Below, in pieces: positions 7,529-16,990 of a stretch of DNA of 64,000 nucleotides; within the stretch, counting starts at the first letter, position 1; the number at the start of each line of letters is the position of its first letter. The translations under genes and the position numbers were made by a program. Under the pieces are notes generated by a model. That model did not search any database, was not told the origin of the DNA, and worked only from the letters and a program-made list of their open reading frames with translations. Source of the stretch: Candidatus Baldrarchaeota archaeon (GTDB lineage: Archaea; Asgardarchaeota; Baldrarchaeia; Baldrarchaeales; DXJG01); contig DXJG01000002.1 in the NCBI GenBank assembly GCA_019056805.1, positions 39,855-103,854 of the forward strand. Reading direction: 5' to 3'.

Positions 7529-8773
7529 CAGTTTTATTATTTCTTTTGAAGTCTTATCAGTACCCACAATAAAAGCAATTTCTTCTTCATTAAATCTAAA
7601 CCACTTAGCTAACTTCGCTCCCATCTCCGGATTATTTTTAAATATAACCCTTATAAATGGCAAAAACTCATTAATAGCCCTTACTACCGAAGTATGACAT
7701 CTTTTCTTAATTTTTTCTCCAATGCTTTTTTGCAGATCTCTTTTTCCTTTTGTTGCTTTCATCTCTTTAAGCCATGTAGGAAAATTATATTTAACAAATC
7801 TAAATTTAGATTTATCACGCGCCAAAGCCACACCAGCTGACATAAGCTCAAGCGCATAAGGTAGAAGTTTCCAATTTTGTTCCCGTTTAATCCTCCCAAG
7901 AAATACATCTGCACGCGAAAGAGCATCATAAGCTTTTGCTAATTCTACAACATCTTCCATATGATGAGGGATATTTTCATTTATCCAATACATAAGCATC
8001 TCATAATCAACATCCGCTGTACTTAAAGCAAATGTAGCCGTTTTAGCCGTTTTAGCTGAAAAAAGCATCCTTAAAACTTCAAAAACATTCTTTTCTCTAT
8101 CTCTCCGAGCAAGAATACTTAACATATCCTTTGTCAAACGTTTTCTTCCTTCTGCTAATGCTTGAAGATCATTTATAGCGGAACGAAGATCACCCTCAGC
8201 ATTCTTTGCAATTTCTTTCAAAATCTCCGCGTCAGCAATAATTCCTTCTTTCTGACAAATCGAACGAAGAACCTTAACAATATCCCACATAGTTAGTCTT
8301 TTATATTCTATAAGTTCACAATACCGTCTTAGTGAAGCAAATCGAGGATCCCACGGATCATTTGCAGTAAGAACAACAGGAAATCTCGAACTTTTGATAA
8401 CATCTATAATAGCTCCAAGTCCACCTCTATCCTCCTTGCCACTAAGACCATCAATTTCATCAATTAAAACAATTTTCCCTTTCTTGGCAAAAAGAGAGGA
8501 TTGCATAGCAGCAGAACCGGCGACACGCATAACACTTCGAACATTCCTCGTATCACTAGCGTTCATTTCAATAACTTCGTAACCTAACTCATTTGCAACG
8601 GCATAAACACTAACGGTTTTCCCAGTACCAGGTGGACCGTAAAGTAAAATTCCTTTACTACCAGGTTTCCATTCTCTCACAAGTTTCAATAATTTCATAG
8701 CAGCATCAGTATTTTTAACTATTTCAGAAATCCTTCTTGGAGCATATTTCTCTGTCCAGGGAACAACACTCAA
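7520..8773 (-). CDS. rfcL: Replication factor C large subunit
   Basis: A 417-residue AAA+ clamp-loader large subunit. PWTEKYAPRRISEIV is the N-terminal RFC box and YGPPGTGKT is Walker A near residue 45. IVLIDEIDGL is Walker B, and the large-subunit feature LTANDPWDPRFASLRRYCELI replaces the SRC motif of small subunits. The C-terminal collar domain extends to the end. It works with four RfcS subunits to load the PCNA clamp on primed DNA. The start is TTG 8773, 6 bases after the rfcS stop, with a G-run RBS inside the end of rfcS. No clear PIP-box is visible at the C-terminus (TSKEIIKLLK), unlike some archaeal RfcL. Confidence 0.95.
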   Translation of the reverse strand: MSVVPWTEKYAPRRISEIVKNTDAAMKLLKLVREWKPGSKGILLYGPPGTGKTVSVYAVANELGYEVIEMNASDTRNVRSVMRVAGSAAMQSSLFAKKGKIVLIDEIDGLSGKEDRGGLGAIIDVIKSSRFPVVLTANDPWDPRFASLRRYCELIEYKRLTMWDIVKVLRSICQKEGIIADAEILKEIAKNAEGDLRSAINDLQALAEGRKRLTKDMLSILARRDREKNVFEVLRMLFSAKTAKTATFALSTADVDYEMLMYWINENIPHHMEDVVELAKAYDALSRADVFLGRIKREQNWKLLPYALELMSAGVALARDKSKFRFVKYNFPTWLKEMKATKGKRDLQKSIGEKIKKRCHTSVVRAINEFLPFIRVIFKNNPEMGAKLAKWFRFNEEEIAFIVGTDKTSKEIIKLLK

Positions 8774-8779
8774 ACTATT

Positions 8780-9748
8780 CTATCCCCCCTGCATTTGAGC
8801 ACCCGCAAGAGCAAAGTGAGCAAGTAATGCACTTAACTGAATATCTTCGTGAGCTCCCTCACTAAGTCTAAAATCGATTTCTCCAGTATACTCTGCCAGT
8901 CTAACTTTCCATTCCTCGGAAATATCTAAGTTATAGATTTCTCGATGAATTTGTCGCACAATATCACTACCAGAAAGACCATAAGTAATAAGAAGCTCAT
9001 ATAACTTCTTTCTAGCCTCTATAAATCTACCCGAGAGAGCCAATTTAATCATTTCTCTAACTTCTTCAGGTCTGGCTCTTCCAGTAACCTTGTAAACAGT
9101 GTCCGAATCAACTGTTGTACCTAGAGCGGCTGCCGCCTGCAAAGTATTAATTGCTCTTCTCATATCCCCTTCTGAAACGTAAAGAATAGCTTGGACACCA
9201 TCCTCAGTTAGATTTACATTCTCCTGTTCGGCAATCCATTTTAATCGCTTAGCAACATCCTCTTCTTTTAAGGGCGCAAAACGGAAAACAGCGCACCTAC
9301 TTTGAATCGGCTCAATAATTTTTGAAGAATAATTACATATTAAGCAAAATCTCGCGGTACGTGTATATTTTTCCATAGTTCTTCTTAAAGCTTGCTGTGC
9401 ATCGGCAGTCATATTATCTGCTTCGTCTAAAGCTATAATTTTTACAGGCACATCTCCTATGGCTCTAGTACGGGCAAAATCTTTAACTCGAGTTCTAATA
9501 ATATCTATACCCCTTTCATCACTAGCATTAAGTTCAAGAAAGTTTTCTTCAAAATACTTACCAAAAAGATCGCGAGCAAATGCTAATATCGCAGTAGTTT
9601 TTCCAGTTCCAGGCGGACCTGCAAATAGTAAATGCGGAAAGTCTCTAGTTTTTACAAAATGTTTTAAACGTGACACGATTTCTTCTTGATTAACTATATC
9701 ATCCAAGGTTCTAGGTCTATATTTTTCTGTCCACATCATTTCAGACAT
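8780..9748 (-). CDS. rfcS: Replication factor C small subunit
   Basis: A 322-residue AAA+ protein. [15 protein letters not shown] is the RFC box, [11 protein letters not shown] Walker A, and [23 protein letters not shown] Walker B (DEAD). [10 protein letters not shown] contains the SRC arginine finger of the small subunit. It forms the clamp-loader with the large subunit encoded immediately downstream. No intein is present although this is a frequent intein host. The RBS GGAGGGTG lies upstream of the ATG. Confidence 0.96.
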   Translation of the reverse strand: MSEMMWTEKYRPRTLDDIVNQEEIVSRLKHFVKTRDFPHLLFAGPPGTGKTTAILAFARDLFGKYFEENFLELNASDERGIDIIRTRVKDFARTRAIGDVPVKIIALDEADNMTADAQQALRRTMEKYTRTARFCLICNYSSKIIEPIQSRCAVFRFAPLKEEDVAKRLKWIAEQENVNLTEDGVQAILYVSEGDMRRAINTLQAAAALGTTVDSDTVYKVTGRARPEEVREMIKLALSGRFIEARKKLYELLITYGLSGSDIVRQIHREIYNLDISEEWKVRLAEYTGEIDFRLSEGAHEDIQLSALLAHFALAGAQMQGG

Positions 9749-10031
9749 TCAAACACCACCCTCCGGCCATCATAAAATCCAATCACCCGTCTTCGTATAT
9801 ACTTTCCTAACACAACTTAAATAACTCTCGGTATATACCATTCTAAGATATTACAAATACACTAAATTTAAAATCAACTAATTTCACGGGGTATTTCTTA
9901 GGGTCTTAGTCAACTGGGCAATTTAATTACTTTCCTCAATAGGGATACAATTTTTTAATTTAAAGTTGTGAAGAAAATAAGTTTAGATAGGTCTATATAA
10001 GCAAAAGAATGATAAACATTTTCTAGTAGTG

Positions 10032-10706
10032 CTATTTGATACCTGTAATTCTTATTCCCGCGTTCTTAACACCATATATCATATTAATGTTAATTAGAAA
10101 TGCTGTTAATTCTTCAACTATGTGGGCATTGTCCAGAGACCCTCCGTCTATTGCCCTTATTCCAGGTATTATTTCTGCCAGTTCCATAACCTTTTTCTTT
10201 GCTTCTTCATCATCACCACATACGATAACGTCACAATCAACCTCTTCTTCCAGATTTTGCATCGCATCGGCTGGAACATTTTTAAATGCAGCGATAACTT
10301 TAACTCCCTTGGGTACTAATTGCTCGGTTAACTTTGCTGCAGAGCCAGACCAAACTCCAAGAGTTTTGGTAGGCGGACCATCTATTGCCGTCGCAAGCGG
10401 CACAATAACATCTATAAGAATAGTTCCAGGTCTCAGGGTTTTCTTAATGCTTTTTAATATACCAATTTGCGCGAAAAATGGAACAGATAAGACTACTATA
10501 TCGGCGACAGCCGCAGCTTCATGATTAACTTTTCCATCTACTTTTGCTTCTTTTCCCAATATTTCTCTTATCTTTTCAGCAGCCTTTTTAGCTTTTTCTT
10601 CTCTTCTACTACCAATAATAATGTGCTTTCCAGCTTTTGCCCATCGTAATGCTAACCCAAAACCTAAATCTCCTGTTCCTCCGATCACAGCTATCGTTTC
10701 CGTCAC
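10032..10706 (-). CDS. npdG: NADPH-dependent F420 reductase (F420H2:NADP+ oxidoreductase)
   Basis: A 224-residue protein. A Rossmann start IAVIGGTGDLGFGLALRWAKAGK, then HIIIGSRREEKA with the arginine pair expected for NADP(H) 2'-phosphate recognition. The middle has VVLSVPFFAQ and the end has ELTAFLININMIYGVKNAGIRITG, all typical of Fno/NpdG. It transfers hydride between F420H2 and NADP+ in the cytoplasm. GTG start preceded by GGGGG with a 7-base gap. Together with the nearby NADP-type hydrogenase it implies an F420 pool coupled to NADPH and H2. Confidence 0.92.
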   Translation of the reverse strand: MTETIAVIGGTGDLGFGLALRWAKAGKHIIIGSRREEKAKKAAEKIREILGKEAKVDGKVNHEAAAVADIVVLSVPFFAQIGILKSIKKTLRPGTILIDVIVPLATAIDGPPTKTLGVWSGSAAKLTEQLVPKGVKVIAAFKNVPADAMQNLEEEVDCDVIVCGDDEEAKKKVMELAEIIPGIRAIDGGSLDNAHIVEELTAFLININMIYGVKNAGIRITGIK

Positions 10707-10933
10707 GTAAAAACCCCCTAAATCAAAATTACGTTGACAGTTTTGAATGAAATTTTAAATTTTTCTCTAACAAATATCGAAACTTCTAATCTATAAACTT
10801 CACGTACAACTAAGAAACGCGATAATAAAAGAAAATTCGAGAAACAAAGTATTTTAAATTAAATCATCTAAAAGGAATGAGGCAAAATAGATGTCATATA
10901 TTAATAGTTTGCAGAAGCAAGAGTGACGGATTC

Positions 10934-10979
10934 CGATAATTTATCGACAATTAATTGAGATAAGTAATAAATATATAAT
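10934..10979 (+). promoter_or_regulatory. Hydrogenase operon promoter with two adjacent palindromes
   Basis: CGATAATTTATCG (10934-10946) and CAATTAATTG (10948-10957) are consecutive palindromes. They lie just upstream of a TATA-like AAATATATAAT (about 10969-10979). Transcription would start near 11000, downstream of the TTG used by the ORF track and before the ATG at 11017. The palindromes could be operator sites; no regulator is identified. Confidence 0.4.
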
Positions 10980-11016
10980 CTTGCCTAAATTTCTATTCAA
11001 ATTTCAGGTGCCAAAA

Positions 11017-12066
11017 ATGGACGAGTATGCATTATTGCCGAAAAAAAACTTTGATGAATTAGTAAAGCGATTCACAAATAGTTTTCAGATATATGGACCC
11101 ACGGAAAAAGACGGAAAGTTTTCTTTTGATATTATATCGGACCCGTCAGAGCTTAGATTAGATATAAGTGGGGTACCAATACTTCCACCTAAAAAAATAC
11201 TTTTCCCCCCAGAAGAAGTTCTTTTCACGTATGAAATTATCAGTAACGATAATGTTAAAATTAATGATCCTCTAGATGAGATAAAAAAGAAAAAACAAGT
11301 CTTTATTGGAATTAGACCTTGCGATGTCCAAGGTCTAATTTTGCTAGATAAGGTACTTATGGATAAAACACCGGATCCTTATTACGTAACTCGCAGAGAA
11401 AATACGATAATAATCTGTATAACTTGCGATAATCCAGCTGAGTATTGTTTTTGCAATTTTACTCGAAGTGGACCGTTAATCAAAAAAGGATTTGACTTAC
11501 TACTTACTGATATCGAATATGCTTATTTTGTTGAAATTGGTAGTAAAACAGGAGAAAACATTGTAAACTCCAATTTAGACTTGTTTCAAAAAGCATCAAA
11601 GGAGGATCTTACTAAAAGAAATCGAAAAATACACGAAATCGAGGAAAAAATGTCAAAAATTCGATCAGCAAACCTTGATGAGTTATATCAGAAAATTACA
11701 AGCATTTTTGATAGTAGCTTATGGGACGAATATGGAAAGAGATGCCTTGCTTGTGGAAAATGTAATTTTACATGCCCTACATGTCGCTGTTTTGACGTGT
11801 ATGATGAGTTAGATTTAACGCTTAAAAAGGGTAAAAGAACAAGAAAATGGGATTCGTGTCATTTTCTTAGTTTCACTCAAGTTGCTGGAGGAGAAATTTT
11901 CAGAAAAGAGAGAACATCCAGGGTTAAACAAAGAATATACGATAAATATTGTTATCCCGTAGACGAGTTTGGAAGTATTTTCTGCGTAGGTTGTGGTCGT
12001 TGCATACAAGTTTGCCCCGCTGAGATTGACGTAAGGGAAATTCTTAAAAAAATCATAGGGATGTAA
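11017..12066 (+). CDS. hydB: Hydrogenase/sulfhydrogenase iron-sulfur subunit beta (HydB-like)
   Basis: About 349 residues. The middle has GIRPCDVQGLILLDKVL and the C-terminal half has two four-cysteine clusters (CLACGKCNFTCPTC and CVGCGRCIQVCP), characteristic of the beta subunit of NADP-linked group 3b NiFe hydrogenases. It would pass electrons between the NiFe module and the flavin subunit. The track begins at TTG 10981, but the promoter and an AGGTG 6 bases before ATG 11017 favour MDEYALLPKKN as the N-terminus. It is first of four genes (beta, gamma, delta, alpha) spaced 1 to 11 bases apart, clearly one operon. Confidence 0.88.
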   Translation: MDEYALLPKKNFDELVKRFTNSFQIYGPTEKDGKFSFDIISDPSELRLDISGVPILPPKKILFPPEEVLFTYEIISNDNVKINDPLDEIKKKKQVFIGIRPCDVQGLILLDKVLMDKTPDPYYVTRRENTIIICITCDNPAEYCFCNFTRSGPLIKKGFDLLLTDIEYAYFVEIGSKTGENIVNSNLDLFQKASKEDLTKRNRKIHEIEEKMSKIRSANLDELYQKITSIFDSSLWDEYGKRCLACGKCNFTCPTCRCFDVYDELDLTLKKGKRTRKWDSCHFLSFTQVAGGEIFRKERTSRVKQRIYDKYCYPVDEFGSIFCVGCGRCIQVCPAEIDVREILKKIIGM

Positions 12067-12067
12067 A

Positions 12068-12892
12068 ATGGAAAACTTGTATATCCCAAACATAGCGATA
12101 ATAATAGAAACTAGAAAAGAAACTCCGGACATAAAAACATTTAGACTGAGCTTCAAAGATAGGGAGTTTCAAAGAAAGTTTATTTTTAAACCAGGTCAGT
12201 TCATCGAGCTATCTGTCTTTGGGTATGGTGAAGCGCCTTTCTCGATTTCTTCTTCACCAAACCAACATGATTACTTTGAATTAACCATAAAAAGAGTCGG
12301 AAACGTTACAAGTGCGCTTTTCAAGTTAAATAATGGAAGCGCAGTTGGAGTACGAGGACCTTTCGGAAACGGTTTTCCAATACAAGAACTTGAAAACAAA
12401 AATATACTATTCATCGGTGGTGGAATAGGTTTAGCACCGTTAAGGTCACTCATAAATTTTGTTCTTTCAGGCCGTGAGAAATACGGAGACTTAACGTTAA
12501 TGTATGGAGCGAGAACTCCAAAAGATATAGTATTCAAAGAAGAAATAGAAACATGGAGAAAACATATAGACGTTCATCTAACCGTTGATGTGGGCGACGA
12601 AACATGGAAAGGAACAGTAGGAGTTGTAACAGTATTATTTAAAGAAGTAGATGTCGATCCAAAGGATACTATTGCCGTAATGTGCGGTCCGCCTATAATG
12701 ATGCACTTTGTAACAAAAGAACTCTTAAAATTAGGGTTCCCGGAAAATCAAATAATTCTGTCTCTTGAACGATTAATGAAATGTGGCATAGGAATATGCG
12801 GCCACTGCAACATAGGAAGGAAATACGTGTGTAAACACGGCCCTGTTTTCACCTATAAAGAAACTAAAGATTTCTTAGAGTCGGCTATATAG
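12068..12892 (+). CDS. hydG: Hydrogenase FAD/NAD(P)-binding subunit gamma (HydG-like)
   Basis: A 274-residue ferredoxin-reductase-type protein. FAD-binding barrel with PGQFIELSVFGYGEAPFSIS, NAD(P)-binding GGGIGLAPLRSLINFV and MCGPPIMM, and a C-terminal 2Fe-2S cysteine cluster in MKCGIGICGHC...CKHGPVF. This is the architecture shared by PyrK and the gamma subunit of sulfhydrogenase. In this operon it is the diaphorase module exchanging electrons with NADP(H). Its ATG lies one base after the hydB stop. A paralogous PyrK is encoded at 47741. Confidence 0.9.
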   Translation: MENLYIPNIAIIIETRKETPDIKTFRLSFKDREFQRKFIFKPGQFIELSVFGYGEAPFSISSSPNQHDYFELTIKRVGNVTSALFKLNNGSAVGVRGPFGNGFPIQELENKNILFIGGGIGLAPLRSLINFVLSGREKYGDLTLMYGARTPKDIVFKEEIETWRKHIDVHLTVDVGDETWKGTVGVVTVLFKEVDVDPKDTIAVMCGPPIMMHFVTKELLKLGFPENQIILSLERLMKCGIGICGHCNIGRKYVCKHGPVFTYKETKDFLESAI

Positions 12893-12903
12893 AGGGAGCT
12901 AAC

Positions 12904-13632
12904 ATGATTAATAAAAAACCTAAAGTAGGAATATTTAGCTTAGCTTCATGTGAGGGATGCATTGTACAAGTACTTAACTTAGAAGATCAAATACTGGACT
13001 TGTTAAATAAAGTTGATATTGTAAGCTTCAGAGTGTTGGAAAAGGAGAAGGAAGAAGGACCTTTCGACATAATATTTGTTGAAGGCTGTGTAACAAGTCA
13101 AAAAGACATTGAAAAAATAAGGAAGCTGAGAGAAAAATCAAAAATTTTAGTAGCACTTGGCGAATGCGCATGCACAGGTGGAAAATTTATAGTAAAGGAT
13201 TTTCAAGATAACTATAATCCATTACAATTAAAAGAAGTTCTAATTAATGCCCAATCAATTGATCATTACGTAACTGTTGATTATTATTTATACGGTTGCC
13301 CAATTGATAAAAATGAGTTCCTGGAACTTTTTAAAGCGCTCTTAATCGAGAAAATGATACAACCTAAGTCCTATAACGTTTGTGCGGAATGTATATTACA
13401 TGAGAATGCTTGTCTCATTGAAGCAGGATTACCTTGTGTAGGACCTATTACGAGGGGAGGATGTAACGCGATTTGCCCATCCGTTGGCAAAGAATGTATA
13501 GGTTGCCGTGGACTTGCTGAAGACGCAAACATAGAATCACTTATCGAAATTTTTCAAAAACACCAAATAGAAGTTCCAAGTTTCCTTAAACACCTCCAAA
13601 AAGCACAAAAAACGGAGATAAAGAGGAGGTAA
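12904..13632 (+). CDS. hydD: NiFe hydrogenase small subunit (delta, HydD-like)
   Basis: A 242-residue small subunit. SLASCEGCIVQ provides the first two proximal-cluster cysteines, GECACTGGKF a third, and YGCPI the fourth. A cysteine-rich C-terminal part (CAECILHENACLIEAGLPC, CNAICPSVGKECIGCRG) can hold two further 4Fe-4S clusters. The subunit conducts electrons from the NiFe centre held by the large subunit. The ATG is preceded by GAGGGAG. It lies between hydG and hydA with short gaps. No Tat signal, consistent with a cytoplasmic enzyme. Confidence 0.9.
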   Translation: MINKKPKVGIFSLASCEGCIVQVLNLEDQILDLLNKVDIVSFRVLEKEKEEGPFDIIFVEGCVTSQKDIEKIRKLREKSKILVALGECACTGGKFIVKDFQDNYNPLQLKEVLINAQSIDHYVTVDYYLYGCPIDKNEFLELFKALLIEKMIQPKSYNVCAECILHENACLIEAGLPCVGPITRGGCNAICPSVGKECIGCRGLAEDANIESLIEIFQKHQIEVPSFLKHLQKAQKTEIKRR

Positions 13633-13637
13633 GCAAT

Positions 13638-14930
13638 TTGAGCAGCAACCTAATAACGATTAAAGATATTCCAAAAATTGAAGGACATCTAACTGTGAAC
13701 ATAGAACTCGAAAATAATATCATTAGAGAGCTAAGAGTAGAAGCTACGGAAGGTATCCGTATACTTGAAGAAATACTAAAGGGGAAAAATTTCAGAGAAA
13801 TACCGGACATAACAAGTAGAATGTGTGGGGTATGTCCCGTTATACATAAAGTTACATCAACTAAAGCCATGGAAAAAGCATTAGAAATAGAATTGCCCGA
13901 GAGACTTGAATATTTACGAAAAATATTAGTAATTGGGGGACATTTACAAAGCCATATACTTCACCTTTTCTTCTTCGTCCTTCCAGATCTTCTGGGATAT
14001 GAAAGTGTACTTTCGATGCTTCCAAAACACATGAATGATGTAAAAAGAGCATTAAAAATGAAAAAATTAGCAAATATTATAAGTGAAAGCATAGGTGGGC
14101 GAGCAGTTCACCCAATTACTCCCGTAATAGGCGGTTTCTCAACGCTGCCAACAAAACAAAAACTAGAAAGTTTGCTTAAAATAACAAAAGAATTTAAAAA
14201 AGAAGCTCTAGAAGGCGTAAATTTATTACTCTCACTTAAAGCACCGACCTTTGAGAGAAAAACCAATTATGTAGCAATAAACAGAGAAAGAGAGATACCC
14301 TTACTCGAGGGAAACATCTCTCTACTTAACGGTCCGAGTTTTTCGCCCGAAATGTACCAAAATTTCATAAGAGGTATAAAAGTACCATACTCAACAGCCA
14401 AACACTACGTACTTAAAAGTGATAATAATAGCTACATGGTTGGGGCATTGGCCAGACTCAATATAGGCTACAAATATCTCTCTGACACTGCTAAGGAGTT
14501 TTCGAAAACCTATGGGCTAAAATTTCCCAGTTATTCACCTTTTATGAACAACATAGCCCAAGCATTAGAAATATTACACTTTACCGATGAAGTAATCACT
14601 CTCATAGAAGATTTACTTGAAAAGCCTCCTTCAAAAAGTAAAGTTAACTTCAAAATTAAGGAAGGGGAAGGAGTGGCTGCAACAGAGGCACCTAGAGGAT
14701 TATTAATTCACCATTACAAAATAAACAATCATGGAAGAGTTGAATCAGCCAATATAATTACTCCGACAGCCCAAAACCTTAGAAATTTACAAGAGGACTT
14801 AAAAATATACGTATCTCAAATATTGAATCTTCCAAAAGACAAAATAACACTGGAAGTTGAAAAACTTGTTCGTGCTTACGATCCATGCGTCTCATGTGCG
14901 GCACGATTTTTAAAGGTAGAATTCGCATGA
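13638..14930 (+). CDS. hydA: NiFe hydrogenase large subunit (alpha, HydA-like)
   Basis: A 430-residue catalytic subunit. The L1 motif is RMCGVCPVIHK near residue 62 and the L2 motif is DPCVSCAAR close to the C-terminus; together they provide the four cysteines that bind the NiFe(CN)2CO centre. ATEAPRGLLIHHY is also characteristic. L2 ends in Arg where many large subunits have His, and seven residues follow (FLKVEFA), a plausible maturation tail. Start TTG 13638 has GAGG 8 bases upstream. Context with HydB/G/D supports a group 3b, NADP-linked bidirectional hydrogenase, possibly with sulfur reductase activity. HypE is encoded 44 kb away at 58858. Confidence 0.92.
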   Translation: MSSNLITIKDIPKIEGHLTVNIELENNIIRELRVEATEGIRILEEILKGKNFREIPDITSRMCGVCPVIHKVTSTKAMEKALEIELPERLEYLRKILVIGGHLQSHILHLFFFVLPDLLGYESVLSMLPKHMNDVKRALKMKKLANIISESIGGRAVHPITPVIGGFSTLPTKQKLESLLKITKEFKKEALEGVNLLLSLKAPTFERKTNYVAINREREIPLLEGNISLLNGPSFSPEMYQNFIRGIKVPYSTAKHYVLKSDNNSYMVGALARLNIGYKYLSDTAKEFSKTYGLKFPSYSPFMNNIAQALEILHFTDEVITLIEDLLEKPPSKSKVNFKIKEGEGVAATEAPRGLLIHHYKINNHGRVESANIITPTAQNLRNLQEDLKIYVSQILNLPKDKITLEVEKLVRAYDPCVSCAARFLKVEFA

Positions 14931-14938
14931 TTTAACAT

Positions 14939-16423
14939 CTAAAATAATAAAATCAATGTTTCAAGCAAATTTAAAACTTGTTTACCTTTTTCTGTTAATT
15001 GATAGTATTTTCTTCTTCCTTTCCATACGCTCTTTATAAGATTTTTATCTTCCAATTCATTTAGGTGCTGATAAACAGCCTGAATAGTTATATCTTTTCC
15101 CAAGGCCTTCCATATTTCATATCCATACGATACTCCTATGTCAAGAAGTTTTAAGACTTGAAGCTTCACACTTACATTTTTTCTGAAACCAATTCTCTTA
15201 CCTCTACGGATAATTGCCTCTAATACATATGGAGCCTTTAATCCACTAGCTGTTATTAAACAAACAACCCTTTCATCGTTACCGAGAGTTCCTTCATTTA
15301 ACAATTTTGAAAGAGCAGCAATGGTAGAGGCACTTGCTGGCTCAGCAAATAATCCTTCAGTTCTAGCAAGAAGCTTTTCCGCTGACATAATTTCTTCATC
15401 GGAAACTGCTACAGCTAAACCATTTGATTCTCTAATAGCTTTCAAAGCAAGGAAGCTATTAGCAGGATTTCTAACTAATATAGCTAATGCTTGCGTACTA
15501 GCTTCTTTCTCATAATATTTGTCGTTTTTTTCATTGAAAAAGGCTTTAACTATTGGAGAACATCCTTCCGCCTGAACACCAATCATGCGAGGCAACTCTT
15601 TTACGATGCCCAATTTCTTTAATTCAGTAAACCCTTTCCAAATAGAATAAATTGTTCCTCCACTCCCCATCGGGACTAAGACCCAGTCAGGGACGTCTAT
15701 TTCTTCAACTATTTCAAAAGATATAGTTTTTTGTCCCTCAAGAGTTAAAGAGTTATGTTCCGCAGTTGCATTATAAATTTTCCCTTCTCTAAGAATTTTT
15801 TCGATAAAAATTAAAGAATCATCTAATGTTTCACCCTTTTCAATTACTTTCGCATTGTAAATGAACATTTGGGCGAGTTTTCCAATATGAGTGGCCTTAG
15901 GTACAATAATTGTTGCATAAATATGTGCTTTTGCACAGTAAGCAGCAATTGATGCACCAAGATTACCATTAGATGCACAAACTATTTTATTATAACCGTA
16001 ATCTAGAGCTTGAGAAACCATTAAAGCAGCAGCTCTGTCCCTAAAAGAATTTGTAGGGTTTAACGTTTCATCTTTAAGAAACAAAAATTTCATTCCTACT
16101 TTCTTTGCTAAGTCCTCTGCAACTTTAAGCGGGGTTTTCCCTTCCCCTAAAGTTACTCTTTTTTGTATTTTAGGAAAAACCTTTTCATATCTCCAAATTC
16201 CACGATCTTTAAGATTTTTAAAATTGAAATCAATTTTTTCATATTCGTAAATGTATTCTAATAACATACCACATTCTCTACATAGATAATTAACTCCTAT
16301 TGGATCAAAGACACGTCCACAACTCGGACATTTCAAAGTATACATCATAAATGCTTCAACTCCACGAAAACTATTAATTGAAATAATCCCACATTTTTTA
16401 AGTCTATTTGTTATAGGATTCAT
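14939..16423 (-). CDS. Threonine synthase-like PLP enzyme with C-terminal PadR-type winged helix
   Basis: A 494-residue protein. An N-terminal zinc ribbon (CPSCGRVF...CRECG) precedes a fold-type II PLP domain. TPLKVAEDLAKKVG and DETLNPTNSFRDRAA hold the PLP-lysine region (SFRDR), and SNGNLGASIAAYCAKA and PMGSGGTIYSIWKGF complete it. This matches archaeal threonine synthase (O-phosphohomoserine to threonine). From about residue 420 the chain continues as a winged helix (LLDIGVSYGYEIWKALG, AVYQHLNELEDKNLIKSVWKGRRKYYQLTEKG) typical of PadR regulators. The fusion could sense an amino acid or the PLP reaction and bind DNA. The start is uncertain: ATG 16423 lacks an RBS, and the MM pair at 16348/16345 has GGAG upstream. 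It is divergent from gins. Confidence 0.83.
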   Translation of the reverse strand: MNPITNRLKKCGIISINSFRGVEAFMMYTLKCPSCGRVFDPIGVNYLCRECGMLLEYIYEYEKIDFNFKNLKDRGIWRYEKVFPKIQKRVTLGEGKTPLKVAEDLAKKVGMKFLFLKDETLNPTNSFRDRAAALMVSQALDYGYNKIVCASNGNLGASIAAYCAKAHIYATIIVPKATHIGKLAQMFIYNAKVIEKGETLDDSLIFIEKILREGKIYNATAEHNSLTLEGQKTISFEIVEEIDVPDWVLVPMGSGGTIYSIWKGFTELKKLGIVKELPRMIGVQAEGCSPIVKAFFNEKNDKYYEKEASTQALAILVRNPANSFLALKAIRESNGLAVAVSDEEIMSAEKLLARTEGLFAEPASASTIAALSKLLNEGTLGNDERVVCLITASGLKAPYVLEAIIRRGKRIGFRKNVSVKLQVLKLLDIGVSYGYEIWKALGKDITIQAVYQHLNELEDKNLIKSVWKGRRKYYQLTEKGKQVLNLLETLILLF

Positions 16424-16438
16424 TTAGGTGAACATTTA

Positions 16439-16990
16439 ATGTCGATCTTTCCCGACAATGAAGACGCCGAGTTAAAAAGACTTTCCTTCAAATTCAAGAA
16501 TATTAATGTAAAAGTTCGAATACTCGAAGACATACCACAACTATTTTTAGAAGGGAAGAGTATAGGGCCCCTGAAAAAAGATGATATCTTAGAACTAAGG
16601 CTTTGGCAAGCTATACCGCTAATAGAAGAAGGAAAAGCTAAACTAGAAGAGTTTCCAATTAAAGTATCATATACTGATATTCATAAATTTGTATGGAAGG
16701 AGACGCAGACACCTGAAATTCAAGAATTAAAAAATATTTCATATATAGGGCTTAAACAACGGGAAAAGTTAATGAAAATGTCAAGTAATGACATCGAGAA
16801 GTTTAAAACAGCGTTAAGAGATCTTATCACTGTAAGAACGAGAAAAATCATTAAATTATCTATGCAAGATTCAGAATTAATATCGTCTCTTAAACCATTA
16901 TTACCAGAAGAAAAATTACTTTACGAAAATCTCTCAAAAATATTATCTATTTGGAAACGAAGGATGTTAGAAGGAGAAGAATATGACTAG
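16439..16990 (+). CDS. GINS complex subunit (Gins23-like)
   Basis: A 183-residue protein with the beta-rich B-domain first (VRILEDIPQLFLEGKSIGPLKKDDILELRLWQA, about residues 24-60). The helical A-domain (KFKTALRDLITVRTRKIIKL) follows. B-then-A order indicates Gins23 rather than Gins51. GINS joins MCM and GAN/Cdc45 in the CMG replicative helicase. The gene overlaps the MCM start by 8 bases (GAATATGACTAG), the same gins-mcm pairing known from Sulfolobus. The RBS AGGTG lies 8 bases before the ATG. Confidence 0.85.
   Translation: MSIFPDNEDAELKRLSFKFKNINVKVRILEDIPQLFLEGKSIGPLKKDDILELRLWQAIPLIEEGKAKLEEFPIKVSYTDIHKFVWKETQTPEIQELKNISYIGLKQREKLMKMSSNDIEKFKTALRDLITVRTRKIIKLSMQDSELISSLKPLLPEEKLLYENLSKILSIWKRRMLEGEEYD

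Noticed and set aside
12068-12892. PyrK for pyrimidine synthesis
   Set aside because: The domain layout is the same, but it is inside the hydrogenase operon and a true pyrK adjoins pyrD at 47741.
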